From CAWGOF01 sp963824225 (GTDB taxonomy: Bacteria; Acidobacteriota; Polarisedimenticolia; Polarisedimenticolales; Polarisedimenticolaceae), in NCBI GenBank assembly GCA_963824225.1, contig CAWGOF010000002.1, positions 950,031 through 1,014,030 on the forward strand: 64,000 nucleotides of DNA. Direction: 5' to 3'. Shown one piece after another: positions 40,775 to 50,700 of this stretch (within the stretch, counting starts at the first letter, position 1; each line of letters opens with the position of its first letter). The position numbers were made by a program, and so were the translations under genes. A model generated the notes under the pieces. That model saw nothing but the letters and a program-made list of their open reading frames with translations. It was not told the DNA's origin and ran no database searches.

Positions 40775-41763
40775 CGCGCGGCTGGATCCCGATCACCTGC
40801 GGAGCGCTGCTCGTCGCGAGCCTGGTGCTCGCCGTGCTCAACGTCCAGCCCCCGGGCCGCGCGCTCCCCGAGCTGACGACGCGCGACACCGGAGGCCGGG
40901 CGTTCGAGCTGCTGGAGCTTCAGGACCAGGTATGGATCGCGAGCTTCATCAGCCGGCGTTGCCTCGAGGCCTGCCCGGCGACGCTCGAGCACCTGGCGCA
41001 GCTGCACGACGACATGCCCGAGCGCACGAGCCTCGTGACGTTCGTCCTCGACGCCGAGGGCACGTGGCCGCCGCGCCCGCAGGCCGCCGTGGGTCGCGAG
41101 CGCTGGGTCCTGTGCCAGGGGAACGCGATCGACGCCGATCCCGAATCGGCCGTGCGGGCGTTCGCCACCGAGCACCTGGGGCTCGATTTCGCGCGGCTCG
41201 ACGCGCTCGCGAGCGGTGGGGCGATTGCCGTCACCGTCGATCGGCTCGGACGCCCGCGCCGCGTGCGCGAGGTCGCGGAGACCGGGGAGGACCGGCCGCT
41301 CCGCGCCGTCGTCGGCGACGCGTTCTTCCTCGTGTCGCTCAACCGGCACCCCGCGCTCCATGCCCTGCTCAACGCGACGACCGCCGCGCTCCTCGTCGCC
41401 GGGCTCTTGTGCATCCGGCGCAAGCTCGTGCGGGCCCATCTGACGTGCATGATCTCCGCCGTCGGCGTGACGTGCGTGTTCCTCTTGTCCTACGTGATCT
41501 ACCACTTCAACGTCGGCTCGATGCCGTTCCGCGGCACCGGCTGGTCGCGGCCGCTCTATTTCGGCGTCCTGCTGTCGCACTCGCTCCTGGCGGCGTTCAT
41601 CGTCCCGCTCGCCGTGCGCATGCTGTGGTTCGCGTACCGTAAGGAGTTCGAGCGCCATCGCGCGCTCGGGCGCTTCGCGCTGCCGATCTGGCTCTACGTG
41701 TCCTGCACCGGCGTGCTCGTGTACTGCATGCTCTACGTCTGGTTCCCGGGGAGCGGCGTGTAG
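40771..41763 (+). CDS. SCO-like thioredoxin domain fused to a DUF420 membrane domain
   Basis: A 330-residue fusion. After a signal-anchor helix (ITCGALLVASLVLAVLNV), a SCO-like domain has RRCLEACPAT (Cys-x3-Cys), but the usual late His is not obvious. From about residue 190 there is a DUF420/CtaM-type four-helix region: HALLNATTAALLVAGLL, VRAHLTCMISAVGVTCVF, then YVIYHFNVGSM and RPLYFGVLLSHSLLAA. DUF420 proteins assist cytochrome c oxidase assembly. The fusion makes a copper/oxidase assembly role likely. It overlaps hemY by four bases. Confidence 0.87.
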   Translation: MTRGWIPITCGALLVASLVLAVLNVQPPGRALPELTTRDTGGRAFELLELQDQVWIASFISRRCLEACPATLEHLAQLHDDMPERTSLVTFVLDAEGTWPPRPQAAVGRERWVLCQGNAIDADPESAVRAFATEHLGLDFARLDALASGGAIAVTVDRLGRPRRVREVAETGEDRPLRAVVGDAFFLVSLNRHPALHALLNATTAALLVAGLLCIRRKLVRAHLTCMISAVGVTCVFLLSYVIYHFNVGSMPFRGTGWSRPLYFGVLLSHSLLAAFIVPLAVRMLWFAYRKEFERHRALGRFALPIWLYVSCTGVLVYCMLYVWFPGSGV

Positions 41764-41893
41764 CCCGGTCCCTCTGGTGGAAAATCAAGAAAACCCCGTC
41801 GGGTCCGCGGAAATCGGGACTTTGCCTGTCTAGTCAGCTCGCTCGATCGCAGTAAGATTCCAGTCATCGAGACTAGGCACCGGGGAGAGGCAA

Positions 41894-42343
41894 ATGCGAA
41901 AGCTAGGGTTGGCGGGGGTGGTCGTTTTTTTGGCGATCTTGGCGCTGCCAGCGGCCGCCGCTGCCCGCACCAATGAGAACAGTCGCCTCGAGAGGTCGGA
42001 GCTCGTCGCGCCCGGCGACGTCACCGGCGCGATCGAGAGCTGGCGCGACCAGGTACGCCAGCGTGCCGCGGCAAGCGGGTCCCTCGCGTCCAGCACATTG
42101 CAGAAGCAACCGTGGTGGTCCGGCAACCCGCCCGCCGGTCGGAGACGGAACAACGGCAACAACGGGAACGGCAACGGCAACGGCAACGGCGGCAACGGCG
42201 GCAAGGACGATGAAGGCGACGACGAGGAAGACGAAGGCGACGACGAGGAAGACGAAGGCGACGACGAGGAAGACGAAGGCGACGACGAGGAAGACGAAGG
42301 CGACGACGAGGAAGACGACGTCAGCCCGTCGACCCCCTTCTAG
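41894..42343 (+). CDS. Secreted small protein with Asn-Gly and acidic heptad-like repeats
   Basis: A 149-residue exported protein (signal MRKLGLAGVVVFLAILALPA...). After about 70 normal residues comes a stretch of NGNGNGNGNGGNGG, then five copies of EGDDEED and a short end. A GGGGAGAGG site precedes ATG. The acidic tail would bind cations such as Ca2+. The function is unknown. It is convergent with the phosphatase gene. Confidence 0.6.
   Translation: MRKLGLAGVVVFLAILALPAAAAARTNENSRLERSELVAPGDVTGAIESWRDQVRQRAAASGSLASSTLQKQPWWSGNPPAGRRRNNGNNGNGNGNGNGGNGGKDDEGDDEEDEGDDEEDEGDDEEDEGDDEEDEGDDEEDDVSPSTPF
42212..42316 (+). repeat. Five tandem 21-bp units coding EGDDEED
   Basis: The unit GAAGGCGACGACGAGGAAGAC repeats five times without visible mismatch. 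It is a coding minisatellite that would change protein length by seven residues per unit gained or lost. Confidence 0.9.
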
Positions 42344-42357
42344 TCCTCGATTCGACC

Positions 42358-43479
42358 CTACCTGACACGCGCCAAGAGCAGCGTCTGATCGTCGGTCTGC
42401 GGCCCGAACGCCCGCACGGCGCTCAGCACCGCGTCGTGGATCTCGCGCAGCGGCCGATCGGCGTGCTCGGTCACCAGGCGGTCGATGCGCTCCTGGCCGA
42501 ACTCTTCGCCGTCCTTCGCGAACACTTCGACATAGCCGTTGGTCAGGATCACGAACAGGTCGCCGCGCGCGGCCTGGACCGTGGCGTCGGCGAACTTCCG
42601 GCCCTCGATCGCCCCGAGCGGCGGGCTCGCGTTGGGCAGCTTGTCCAGCACGCGCGCCGCCGCCTGGTAGTGCAGGATCGGATGGTGGCCGGCGAGGGCG
42701 TAGCGTGCCGTGCCGTCGGCGTGCAGCTCGAGCGCGGCGAGGGTCGCGAGCATCCCCGGCCGCTGGGTCTGGGCCAGCACGTCGTTCAGCCCGCTGACGA
42801 GCTCGCCGAGCCGCGGCTCGTCGCGCAGCTTCATGCGGATCGCGCTCTTGATCATACCCATCGACAGACCGGCCGAGACCCCGTGACCCGTCACGTCGGC
42901 GACGTACAGCCCGGTCTTTCCGTCGCTCAGGCACACGTCCATCAGATCCCCGCCGACCTCGGACGCCGGGATCGACACGCCGTACAGCTCGACCTGGTCG
43001 GTCGTACGGTCGATCGCCGGAACGAGGTGGGCGTGGATCTGGCGCGCGAGGTTGATCTCGGTCCGCAGGCGCAGGGTCTTGGCGCCCTCGCCCGAGATGA
43101 ACACGATGAAGAACACGTAGCCCAGGATGATGATGCAGATGATCGTCAACGCCTGGGCGATGAGCGGCGCCTGGGCGCCCGATCGCGTGTAGAACTCACG
43201 CCCGAACACCTGCGGCACGAGGAACGAGAGCGGAACCCAGATCCACAGGAACCGCAGGTTGCGCGTGAACGCATAGGCCCAGCCGACCGACGTGATGCCC
43301 CCGTAGATCGTCCAGATCGCCAGCGTGTGCCACGGCACGCCCCTGGGGGTCGCCAGGTCGTAGATTAAAGAGAACGGTGCGAACAGGCAGAACACGCCGA
43401 TGTAGAACATCACGCGTGCGCGGGTGCCGACGTGATCGAAGACGTACTTGGGACCGATCGACCGCGCCTCGGTTGCCAT
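42358..43479 (-). CDS. Membrane-bound SpoIIE/RsbU-type PP2C phosphatase
   Basis: A 373-residue protein. Four helices in the first 140 residues (MFYIGVFCLFAPFSLIYDL; HTLAIWTIYGGITSVGWAY; LWIWVPLSFLVPQVFG; ALTIICIIILGYVFFIVFIS) precede the phosphatase domain. Metal-binding positions are recognisable: SEVGGDLMDV (usually GGDYYD), YVADVTGHGVSAGL, and GDLFVILTNGYVEVF (usually T-D-G). The last Asp is in PQTDDQTLLLARVR. Such phosphatases act on anti-anti-sigma (STAS) proteins; one lies 3.5 kb away. It is divergent from the mtrA gene. Confidence 0.87.
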   Translation of the reverse strand: MATEARSIGPKYVFDHVGTRARVMFYIGVFCLFAPFSLIYDLATPRGVPWHTLAIWTIYGGITSVGWAYAFTRNLRFLWIWVPLSFLVPQVFGREFYTRSGAQAPLIAQALTIICIIILGYVFFIVFISGEGAKTLRLRTEINLARQIHAHLVPAIDRTTDQVELYGVSIPASEVGGDLMDVCLSDGKTGLYVADVTGHGVSAGLSMGMIKSAIRMKLRDEPRLGELVSGLNDVLAQTQRPGMLATLAALELHADGTARYALAGHHPILHYQAAARVLDKLPNASPPLGAIEGRKFADATVQAARGDLFVILTNGYVEVFAKDGEEFGQERIDRLVTEHADRPLREIHDAVLSAVRAFGPQTDDQTLLLARVR

Positions 43480-43645
43480 GACCTACCCCCGCCGAGATTC
43501 TACGTCGCGCGTGCGCGTGGTCTAGAGCCGCACCGAGCTGCGTGATAACACGCGCCCGTCAGCGCGGGCTCCGCGAGTAGAACCTTCTTTCGCCGCTCGC
43601 GCCATGGCATAGTGGTTGCTCTCGTTCGGCCTCGAGGGGTGTCCG

Positions 43646-44548
43646 ATGAGCCACTGCCGTGCGCACCTGATGATCCTCGCAGCGCTCCTGGGATCGGCCG
43701 TCGCGGCGGCCCAGGAGCCGGCACCGAGCGGCTATGCGGGTGCAGACGCCTGCGCGACGTGCCACGAGAGTCAGGCCCTGGGACTTGCGAAAACTGCGCA
43801 CGGCATGACGTCGGTCGCGACGTGGGACGGCGCGGCCTCGTGCGAGTCGTGTCACGGGCCGGGGGCTGCGCACGTCGAGGCCGGTGGGGACGCGACGAAG
43901 ATCCGTCGGTTCCCCGCGCTGTCGCCGACCGACCAGACCGCGGCGTGCCTGACGTGTCATGACCGCGACGAGCACGCGCGCTGGCGCGGGAGCGCCCACG
44001 AGGGGCGCGGCCTCTCGTGCCTGACCTGTCACCAGGTGCACCACGAGGGCCCGCCGCCGGTCCATTTGCTGGCCAAGGAAACTGAGTTCGACACCTGCGG
44101 GACGTGCCACCTGAAGCGCAAGGCGGCGCTGATGCGCTCGTCGCACATGCCGATGCGCGAGGGGCAGATGAGCTGCAGCTCGTGCCACGACGCCCACGGC
44201 TCGACCGGCCCGGCGCTCCTGCGCCAGGAGTCGATCAACGAGAACTGCTACTCGTGCCACGCCGAGAAGCGCTCGCCGATGCTGTGGGAGCACCCGCCGG
44301 TCAAAGAGAACTGCATGAACTGCCACGACCCGCACGGCTCGTTGCACCCGCGCATGCAGATCGCGAAGCAGCCACGGCTGTGCCAGCAGTGCCATGACGA
44401 GGCGCGCCATCCCACGCAGCCGTATTCGGATGCCGGGGCGGGCGCCGAGTTCTTCCCCGGCAGCCGGATGTTCGATCGCGGATGCATGAACTGCCACTCC
44501 CAGATCCACGGCTCGAACCACCCGGCCGGGGCGCGCTTGATGCGCTAG
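43646..44548 (+). CDS. mtrA: Decahaem c-type cytochrome, MtrA/DmsE family
   Basis: A 300-residue exported protein (signal …HLMILAALLGSAVAAA). It has ten CxxCH sites: CATCH, CESCH, CLTCH, CLTCH, CGTCH, CSSCH, CYSCH, CMNCH, CQQCH and CMNCH, the exact count of MtrA. MtrA sits inside the MtrB barrel and conducts electrons across the outer membrane. ATG 43646 has GGGGTGTCCG upstream. The MtrB gene follows 10 bases later. Confidence 0.94.
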   Translation: MSHCRAHLMILAALLGSAVAAAQEPAPSGYAGADACATCHESQALGLAKTAHGMTSVATWDGAASCESCHGPGAAHVEAGGDATKIRRFPALSPTDQTAACLTCHDRDEHARWRGSAHEGRGLSCLTCHQVHHEGPPPVHLLAKETEFDTCGTCHLKRKAALMRSSHMPMREGQMSCSSCHDAHGSTGPALLRQESINENCYSCHAEKRSPMLWEHPPVKENCMNCHDPHGSLHPRMQIAKQPRLCQQCHDEARHPTQPYSDAGAGAEFFPGSRMFDRGCMNCHSQIHGSNHPAGARLMR

Positions 44549-44558
44549 CGGGGTTGCA

Positions 44559-46973
44559 ATGACGACGTGCAGGGTCTCGCGGACGCTGCCGGTCCTGGTC
44601 CTCGGGCTGGCGCTGGGGCTCGGTTCCGTGTTCGCCGAAGACGGCGATACGCTCGAGGGAGAGGTCATCGTCGGTCCGCAGTACTACGCGGCGACCGACA
44701 ACCGCGACTCGGCCAAGTTCGAAGAGTTCCGCGACGTGCCCAACGATCTGGTCGTCGGGCGCGTGTTCCTGGCCTGGACGCCGCGGCCCGGATGGTTCTT
44801 CGAGCTCGATGCGATCGACACGACGCAGGACGACCAGCGCCTGGCGGTCGAGTTCGGCCGGCGCGACGTGTGGCGCGGAGCCGTGCGCTGGACCGAGAAC
44901 CCGCGCCGCTGGACCGACCAGGCGTTCATGCTGTTCGCGAACAACTCGGATGCGCTGTTCACGCTCGAGGACTCGTTCCAGAGCGCCGTGCGCGCCGCGC
45001 CCGCATCGGCGTTGCCCGGCGGCGATCTCGACGGCGACGGCCTGTGGGATCCCGGCTCGAAGGGGTTCGTGATCAACAGCGCGATCGAAAGCAGCGCGCC
45101 CGAGGTGTTGCTCGAGCATCAGCGGGAGCTCGGAGAGGTCGCGCTCGAGTTCACCCCGACGCGGCACTGGATCTTCCGGACGACGGCCGCGCGGGAGCGG
45201 CGGGACGGGTCGACACCGCAGAACCTGGGGATGTACTTCAGCCTGGCCCCGGCCGAGGTCGCGGCACCGCTCGACTTCCGGACCGACACGGCGACGGCGA
45301 GCGCAGAGTACGTGGCCCCTCGATTCCACGTCGGCGTGCAGCTTGCGGCCTCGAACTTCGAGAGCGGCACGAAGGGGCTGACGTGGGACGACCAGCTGTT
45401 CCTGGTCGACGAGCTGGTCAACGCCAACACGGCCAACCCGGCCCAGGGACGCTTGACGTTCGCCACGGACAACGAGCTGCGCCGTGTCGGGCTGACCGGC
45501 GGGGTCGACCTCGCCGCCCGGACGCGCCTCGACGCCACGTACTCGTGGACCGAGACGACGCAGGACGACCCGTTCCTCCCCATGACGATCAACTCGCTGC
45601 TCATTGCGAGCCCGCTGCCGGCCGACGAGTCTCGACGGGCGAGCACGAGACGACATCGGCGCAGCTGCGGCTCGTCTCCCGGCCGTCGCCGGCCTGGCGC
45701 TTTAGCGCCTGGTGGCGATCCTACGAGCTGGAGAACCGAACGCCCGAGCCTGACGTTCCAGGACACCGTGACGACCGACTACCAGTTCCCCCTGTGCGGC
45801 AACGTCAACCTCCCGTGCGACCTGAACGACAACGACGTGCTGGACGACAGGCTCCCGCGCCGCAGCTTGCCCTACGCCTACTCGCGCGCCGCCCTTGGTG
45901 GCCAGGTCGGCTGGACGCCCGTCCGCCGGTTCGACGCGGCGCTGAGCTTCGAGCGCGAGGAGATCGAGCGCGAGTTCAGCGCGGTCGAGGACGCGACCGA
46001 GGACACGTACAAGCTGACGCTGGACTACGACGCCGCGGACTGGCTTGCCCTGCGGGGCACGTTGCGGTTCCAGGAGCGCCGAGCCGACGAGTACGACGCG
46101 CACTACCTCGAGGAGTCGTTCCCCGCCGGGGAGCCGTACGTGGCACCGTTCAACGAAGGCAGCCGCCGGTACTACTGGACCGATCGGGACCGGAACGCCT
46201 ACGCCCTGCAGGTCGACGCGACGCCCGCGGCGAACTGGGGCGTGCACTTCGAGGCGACGTTCTACGACGACGACTACTTCGACCCCGAGACCGGCCAGCC
46301 GATCGGCTCGTCGTTCACGGTCCAGGAAGACCGCAACTTCGACACCGTGCTCGAGACCTACGACATCCTGCTCGCCGGACGGACGCAGAACGAGGGCGAC
46401 TCGTACTCGATCGGCTTCACGTACAGCGCCGCTCCGCGCTTCGATGTCTATGCCGACTACACGATCGAGAACTTCGAGTACGCGCTGGCGAGCCGGTACC
46501 GCAACGTCTCGGGCGGCGTGGGCACGGACGACCCGCTCGACAACTGGTCGAGCGCGGCCGACGACGACTACGACACGGTGAGCGCGGGGTTCCGCTGGGC
46601 CATCAGCGCCGACAAGACGTGGAACCTACGGGGCGACGCGTCGCGCTCGGAGGGCACGAGCCTGATCACGACCGACTTCGTCCCCGGCGGTGCCTCGTCG
46701 GGCGACACGACGCTGACCAGCTTTCCCGAGGTCGATGCCCGGCTGAACCTCGTCAACTTGATGCTCGAGCGGATGGCCCGCACGAACCTGGGGTACGCGC
46801 TCCTGTACACGTACGAGAGCTGGCACGAGGACAACTTCGCCAGCGACTTCAACGAGCCGTACATGGGCCAGCCCAACTCGGATCCGGGATCGTCGAACTC
46901 GATCTTCCTGGGGATCGACTTCAAGAACTACGCGAACCACATCCTGAGCTTCCAGCTGCGGTACCGGTTCTAG
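44559..46973 (+). CDS. mtrB: MtrB/PioB-family outer-membrane barrel, with two compensating indels
   Basis: About 804 residues, with signal (LPVLVLGLALGLGSVFA) and the amphipathic strands, Tyr/Trp/Asp turns and final Phe (LSFQLRYRF) of a large beta-barrel. MtrB sheathes MtrA in the outer membrane. Family wording such as FRDVPNDLVVGRVFLAW and SYELENRTP is visible. Between about 45629 and 45745 the reading frame is lost. One base is missing after 45629 (…PADE) and one extra C lies in CCC at 45743-45745; the intervening part reads correctly in another frame as STGEHETTSAQLRLVSRPSP. Both flanks are well preserved, so either error or a recent double indel. Confidence 0.88.
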   Translation: MTTCRVSRTLPVLVLGLALGLGSVFAEDGDTLEGEVIVGPQYYAATDNRDSAKFEEFRDVPNDLVVGRVFLAWTPRPGWFFELDAIDTTQDDQRLAVEFGRRDVWRGAVRWTENPRRWTDQAFMLFANNSDALFTLEDSFQSAVRAAPASALPGGDLDGDGLWDPGSKGFVINSAIESSAPEVLLEHQRELGEVALEFTPTRHWIFRTTAARERRDGSTPQNLGMYFSLAPAEVAAPLDFRTDTATASAEYVAPRFHVGVQLAASNFESGTKGLTWDDQLFLVDELVNANTANPAQGRLTFATDNELRRVGLTGGVDLAARTRLDATYSWTETTQDDPFLPMTINSLLIASPLPADESRRASTRRHRRSCGSSPGRRRPGALAPGGDPTSWRTERPSLTFQDTVTTDYQFPLCGNVNLPCDLNDNDVLDDRLPRRSLPYAYSRAALGGQVGWTPVRRFDAALSFEREEIEREFSAVEDATEDTYKLTLDYDAADWLALRGTLRFQERRADEYDAHYLEESFPAGEPYVAPFNEGSRRYYWTDRDRNAYALQVDATPAANWGVHFEATFYDDDYFDPETGQPIGSSFTVQEDRNFDTVLETYDILLAGRTQNEGDSYSIGFTYSAAPRFDVYADYTIENFEYALASRYRNVSGGVGTDDPLDNWSSAADDDYDTVSAGFRWAISADKTWNLRGDASRSEGTSLITTDFVPGGASSGDTTLTSFPEVDARLNLVNLMLERMARTNLGYALLYTYESWHEDNFASDFNEPYMGQPNSDPGSSNSIFLGIDFKNYANHILSFQLRYRF

Positions 46974-47005
46974 GGGCAGGACCGCCCCGTGCGCTCGATG
47001 CCGCC

Positions 47006-47377
47006 TTACTGGAAGGATGCGACGGCTTCGGCTTCGTCCTCGAAGATCTGGAACACGCTCGCGAGCGTGGTGAGGACGAACAGCTCCCGCACTCGGTCCC
47101 GCGGGCGAAGGAGCCGAACGTCGCCGCCGACCTCCATCATTCGCTTCTTCCAGGCGACGAGCTCGCCCAGCCCGGCGCTGTCGACGAACCGGACCTTGTG
47201 CATGTCGAGCACGATCCGGTGGCGGCCGGCCCCGAGCAGCTCGCTCAGCGTGTGACCGAGATCTTGGAGTCGGTGCCCGTGAAGGTCGAGCGGGCGCGAC
47301 ACGCCCTTCCCCAGCGTGAACTCGCCGGACATCTCGACGATCGAGACATCCCCTTCCATTCGGACGACGACGCCCAT
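47006..47377 (-). CDS. STAS-domain anti-sigma factor antagonist
   Basis: A 123-residue STAS protein. The phosphorylation site is in HKVRFVDSAGLGELVAWKKR (Ser in DSAGLG). It begins VVVRMEGDVSIVEMSGEFTL. ATG 47377 has AGGAG at good spacing; an earlier ATG at 47404 would add nine residues without support. Such proteins are dephosphorylated by RsbU-type phosphatases to release sigma factors or other partners. It converges with mtrB. Confidence 0.88.
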   Translation of the reverse strand: MGVVVRMEGDVSIVEMSGEFTLGKGVSRPLDLHGHRLQDLGHTLSELLGAGRHRIVLDMHKVRFVDSAGLGELVAWKKRMMEVGGDVRLLRPRDRVRELFVLTTLASVFQIFEDEAEAVASFQ

Positions 47378-47436
47378 CGCTCGCGCTCCTGGTGAATGCG
47401 CCATTCTCCCATACGAGGGGGTGGCAAGCTCGGCCG

Positions 47437-47741
47437 GTGCCCTCCCGGGAGCTGTTCATCTTCCTCGTCGTGGCCGCACCCGTCGTGGGCTACGTGCTCC
47501 TGGCGTTGACGCGGAAGCCGCGGCTGCGGGCCACGGCACAGCGGCTCGGCGCATCGCATGTGGACACCGGGTGGCTCTCGCCCGGCCGGATCGTCGGGCG
47601 TGGATTCACGATCGAGCCGACGACCCGATCGTTCGGATCGTCTCGACCAGCGTGCCGGGGATCGTCTCGAATTCAGAACGGCTGCGGAGCGCGGTCGAGA
47701 CGCTAGGGGCAATCCAAGGCCGGGAGACGCTCGGCTCCTGA
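47437..47741 (+). CDS. Small membrane protein of unknown function, broken by one indel
   Basis: From GTG 47437 (VPSRELFIFLVVAAPVVGYV) a membrane helix is followed by a polar stretch GASHVDTGWLSPGRIVGRGF. At about 47617-47618 one base is missing. The continuation in the next frame (DDPIVRIVSTSVPGIVSNSE, then RLRSAVETLG) runs to TGA 47741. The two parts look like one about 102-residue protein: codon composition is typical across the join. The last 39 bases overlap the metalloprotease gene on the other strand. Confidence 0.45.
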
Positions 47742-50700
47742 TGAGGCGAACCCGTAGGTGCCGGCGAGGCAGGACGTTTCGGCGCGCACGAGGTAGTAGT
47801 ACCCCTGCCCCGCGAGCGGAGCGGGGCGCGGGTCGTCCCACGCGGAGAGACTCCAGGCGTTGACCAGGCACGCGGCCCCCGACGTTCCCTGCTCCGCTGC
47901 CAGCTGCGACAGCTCCCCCGAAACGACGTCGTAGACCGTACCTGGACCGTGCGCCGTCCAGGCCAGCTGGGTCGCGCCGGAGGCCGGGCTCAAGGCGAGC
48001 CCGCCGACTTCGCCGGGAACGGCCGACGACTTCCGGACGACGATCAGATCGTCGATCGCCGCTTCGACGACCGTATCTCCTCCCGTGTCCGACGCGACGA
48101 ACCGCAGGACGACGTTCGATGTGGGCACGACGAAGTCGGCCACGCGGAACGTGTGACGGATCCAGCCGCCGGAGACCCCGGGACCGGAGGGACCGACGAC
48201 CTCGACCGTGGTCCAGCTCACACCGCCGTTGTTCGAGATGCGCACCGTGAGCGTGTCCGACTGCGGATTCCCACCCGTGCTGTTCGAGAACCAGCGCCAG
48301 TACCCGATCTCGGTCTCGCCGTAGCCACCGAGGTTGAGCACAGGGGTGGACAGCGAGGTCACGCCGCCGTCGACGTCGCTCGCTCCGGCAGCGCCGCCCA
48401 CGATCCCCTGCCCCGTCACGAAGCACTTCCGGCCCGATCCTGGCGTGCGGTCGTCCGCCGGCTGCGCACTCGTCCCGATCGGATCGACGAGGGTCCAGAC
48501 TCCCGAATTGGCCGTGTCTCCTTGCGCTCCCACGACCCACCCCGAGCTCGACTCGAGGTCGTCCATGACGTCGCAGCCGTCGAGCACGCCGTTGCCGTTG
48601 CAGTCGATCCCGGAACCGGCGGCGATGTCGCACGAGTCGGCGACGAGGTTGCCATCGCAGTCGGGCTCGCACTCGTCGGGGATCCCGTTGCCCGTGCAGT
48701 CGGCGCTGAGCCCTGCCCCTATGTCGCACGCATCGGGTGACCCGTTGGCGTTGCAATCGAGGGCTGCGCCGTGAGGGACCAGGTCGAGGCGATCGACCGT
48801 ACCGTTGCCGTCGCAATCGACCTCGCACTCGTCGGGGACGTCGCTCGCGTCGAGATCCGCGCTGGCTCCCGAGCCGATGTCGCAGTCGTCCTGACGGAGG
48901 TTGAAGTTGCAGTCCGCGCCCGAGGACAGGAAGTCGAAGCCGGTCGGGAACAGCAGCCCGTGGTCGTTGCCGCCGATGTACGTCCGCAGGAAGTTCCCGG
49001 TGCGGGCGTCGAACTCGTAGAGCTGCGCGTTGGTCAGATGCAGCTCGCCACGGTTGCGATGGCCGCGGCCGCCGTTGACGATGTCGTCGTCATGATCGCG
49101 GCCGTGATCGTCATCGTGCTCCGCGTTCCCTCCCGAGCCGAAGGCGGTCCCCGTGCGCGAGACGAACACGTTGCCGTTCGGGCCGATCCGGATCCCCCAC
49201 GGGCTGACCTGCTCCAGCACGCTGGCCGTGCCGGACCGCGCCCATCGCCCGAGGGCGGCCCCCGTTCGGCCGTCGTACTCGAGCACCTCGTTCGTTCCAT
49301 AGCTCGCGACCAGCAGATTGCCGTCCCGCTTGAACGTCAGGCCCCGCGGCTGGCTCAGGCCGCCGTTGTCCGCGGCCCGAACGAAGGCCCTCACGAACGA
49401 TCCGCTCGCGCCGTCGTACTCCAGCACCTCGTTCGTACCGCTCGTGACGTAGAGATTGTCGTTCGGACCGAAGGCGAGCCCGAAGGGCCACAGCAGTCCC
49501 CCGGAGAAGCCGGGCACGAACGGCCCCAGGGGTGTGCCGCTCGCAAGGTCGTAGGCCAGGACGCTGCTCGTGCCCCCGCTCCCGCTGGCCACGAGGAGCG
49601 TTGTCCCGTCGGGGGTCACGGTGATCCCGGTCGGCGACAAGAGGCCCCCGGCGCCTGGCGGGACGAGGTCACCTACGTACGTCCCACCGCGGTTGAACTC
49701 CATCACCCGGTCGTCGTCCGCGCTGCTGACGAGGACCCGGTCGCCCGGCGCGACGATCAGGTCCTGCGCTCGGTCGGCGAGCGCTCCGGCGGACGCGGCG
49801 GAGACCCGCATGAGAACACCGGTGTCGGGATGGAACGCGCGCAGCTCCGAGGTCGTGCGACCGCTCGCGACCCAGGCGACGTGCGCGAAGTCCAGCTCCA
49901 CGAGGTCGGGGATCCCGTCGAGGTCGCAGTCCTGGCACGAGTCGAGGATCGCATCGCGGTTCACGTCGAGGGGCATCGAGGCCATGATCTCGCTGTAGTC
50001 CGAGGTCCCGTTGGCGTTGCAGTCCTCCTCGCACTCGTCCGGGATATCGTTGCCGTGCAGGTCGGTGCTCGCGCCGAGGATGTCCGCGTCGTCGGGGACG
50101 TCGTTGCCGTTGCAGTCGGGCTCGCACTCGTCCGGGACGGCGTTCCCGTTGACATCGGGGCTCCCCAAGAGGAGCTCGATCGAATCGAGCACCCCGTTCG
50201 CGTTGCAGTCCTCGCACTCGTCGGGGATCGCGTTGCGGTTCTCGTCGGCGCTCGTATGGGCCGAGATGTCGATCGCGTCCGGGGTGCCGTTGACGTTGCA
50301 GTCGTTCGCCACGCAGGCCGAGTTGCCGAGGTGGCCCTCCATCGCCTGTTGCGACACCGCATGGAAGTACTCGTCCTCGTTGGCGTTCATCCCGCTCCAC
50401 GTCTGGGAGCAGTAGCTCATGATCGTCCCGCGCTGCGGTTGGCTGGTCGGATTCTGGCACGTATCGATGAACTGGTCGTGCGTGTGCCGCGTGCCGCTGT
50501 TGTGTCCCAGCTCGTGCGCCGCGACGCCGACGTCGTAGGCATAGACGCTGGGCCGGGACGGGTCGGGAAAGAAGCCGAGGATGTAGCCGGCGACCGAGTA
50601 GGCGCTACTCGAGCAAAGCGCCGTAAGGTACGCCTCGCCGCCAAACGGGTAGTCGCGCCGGCCGGAGATGAGCTGCGCGGCGTCGCGTGTCACGGACGAC

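Noticed and set aside
41764..41893. Riboswitch or terminator upstream of the acidic-repeat protein
   Set aside because: The 130 bases show no strong stem-loop or T-run; only a ribosome binding site is clear.
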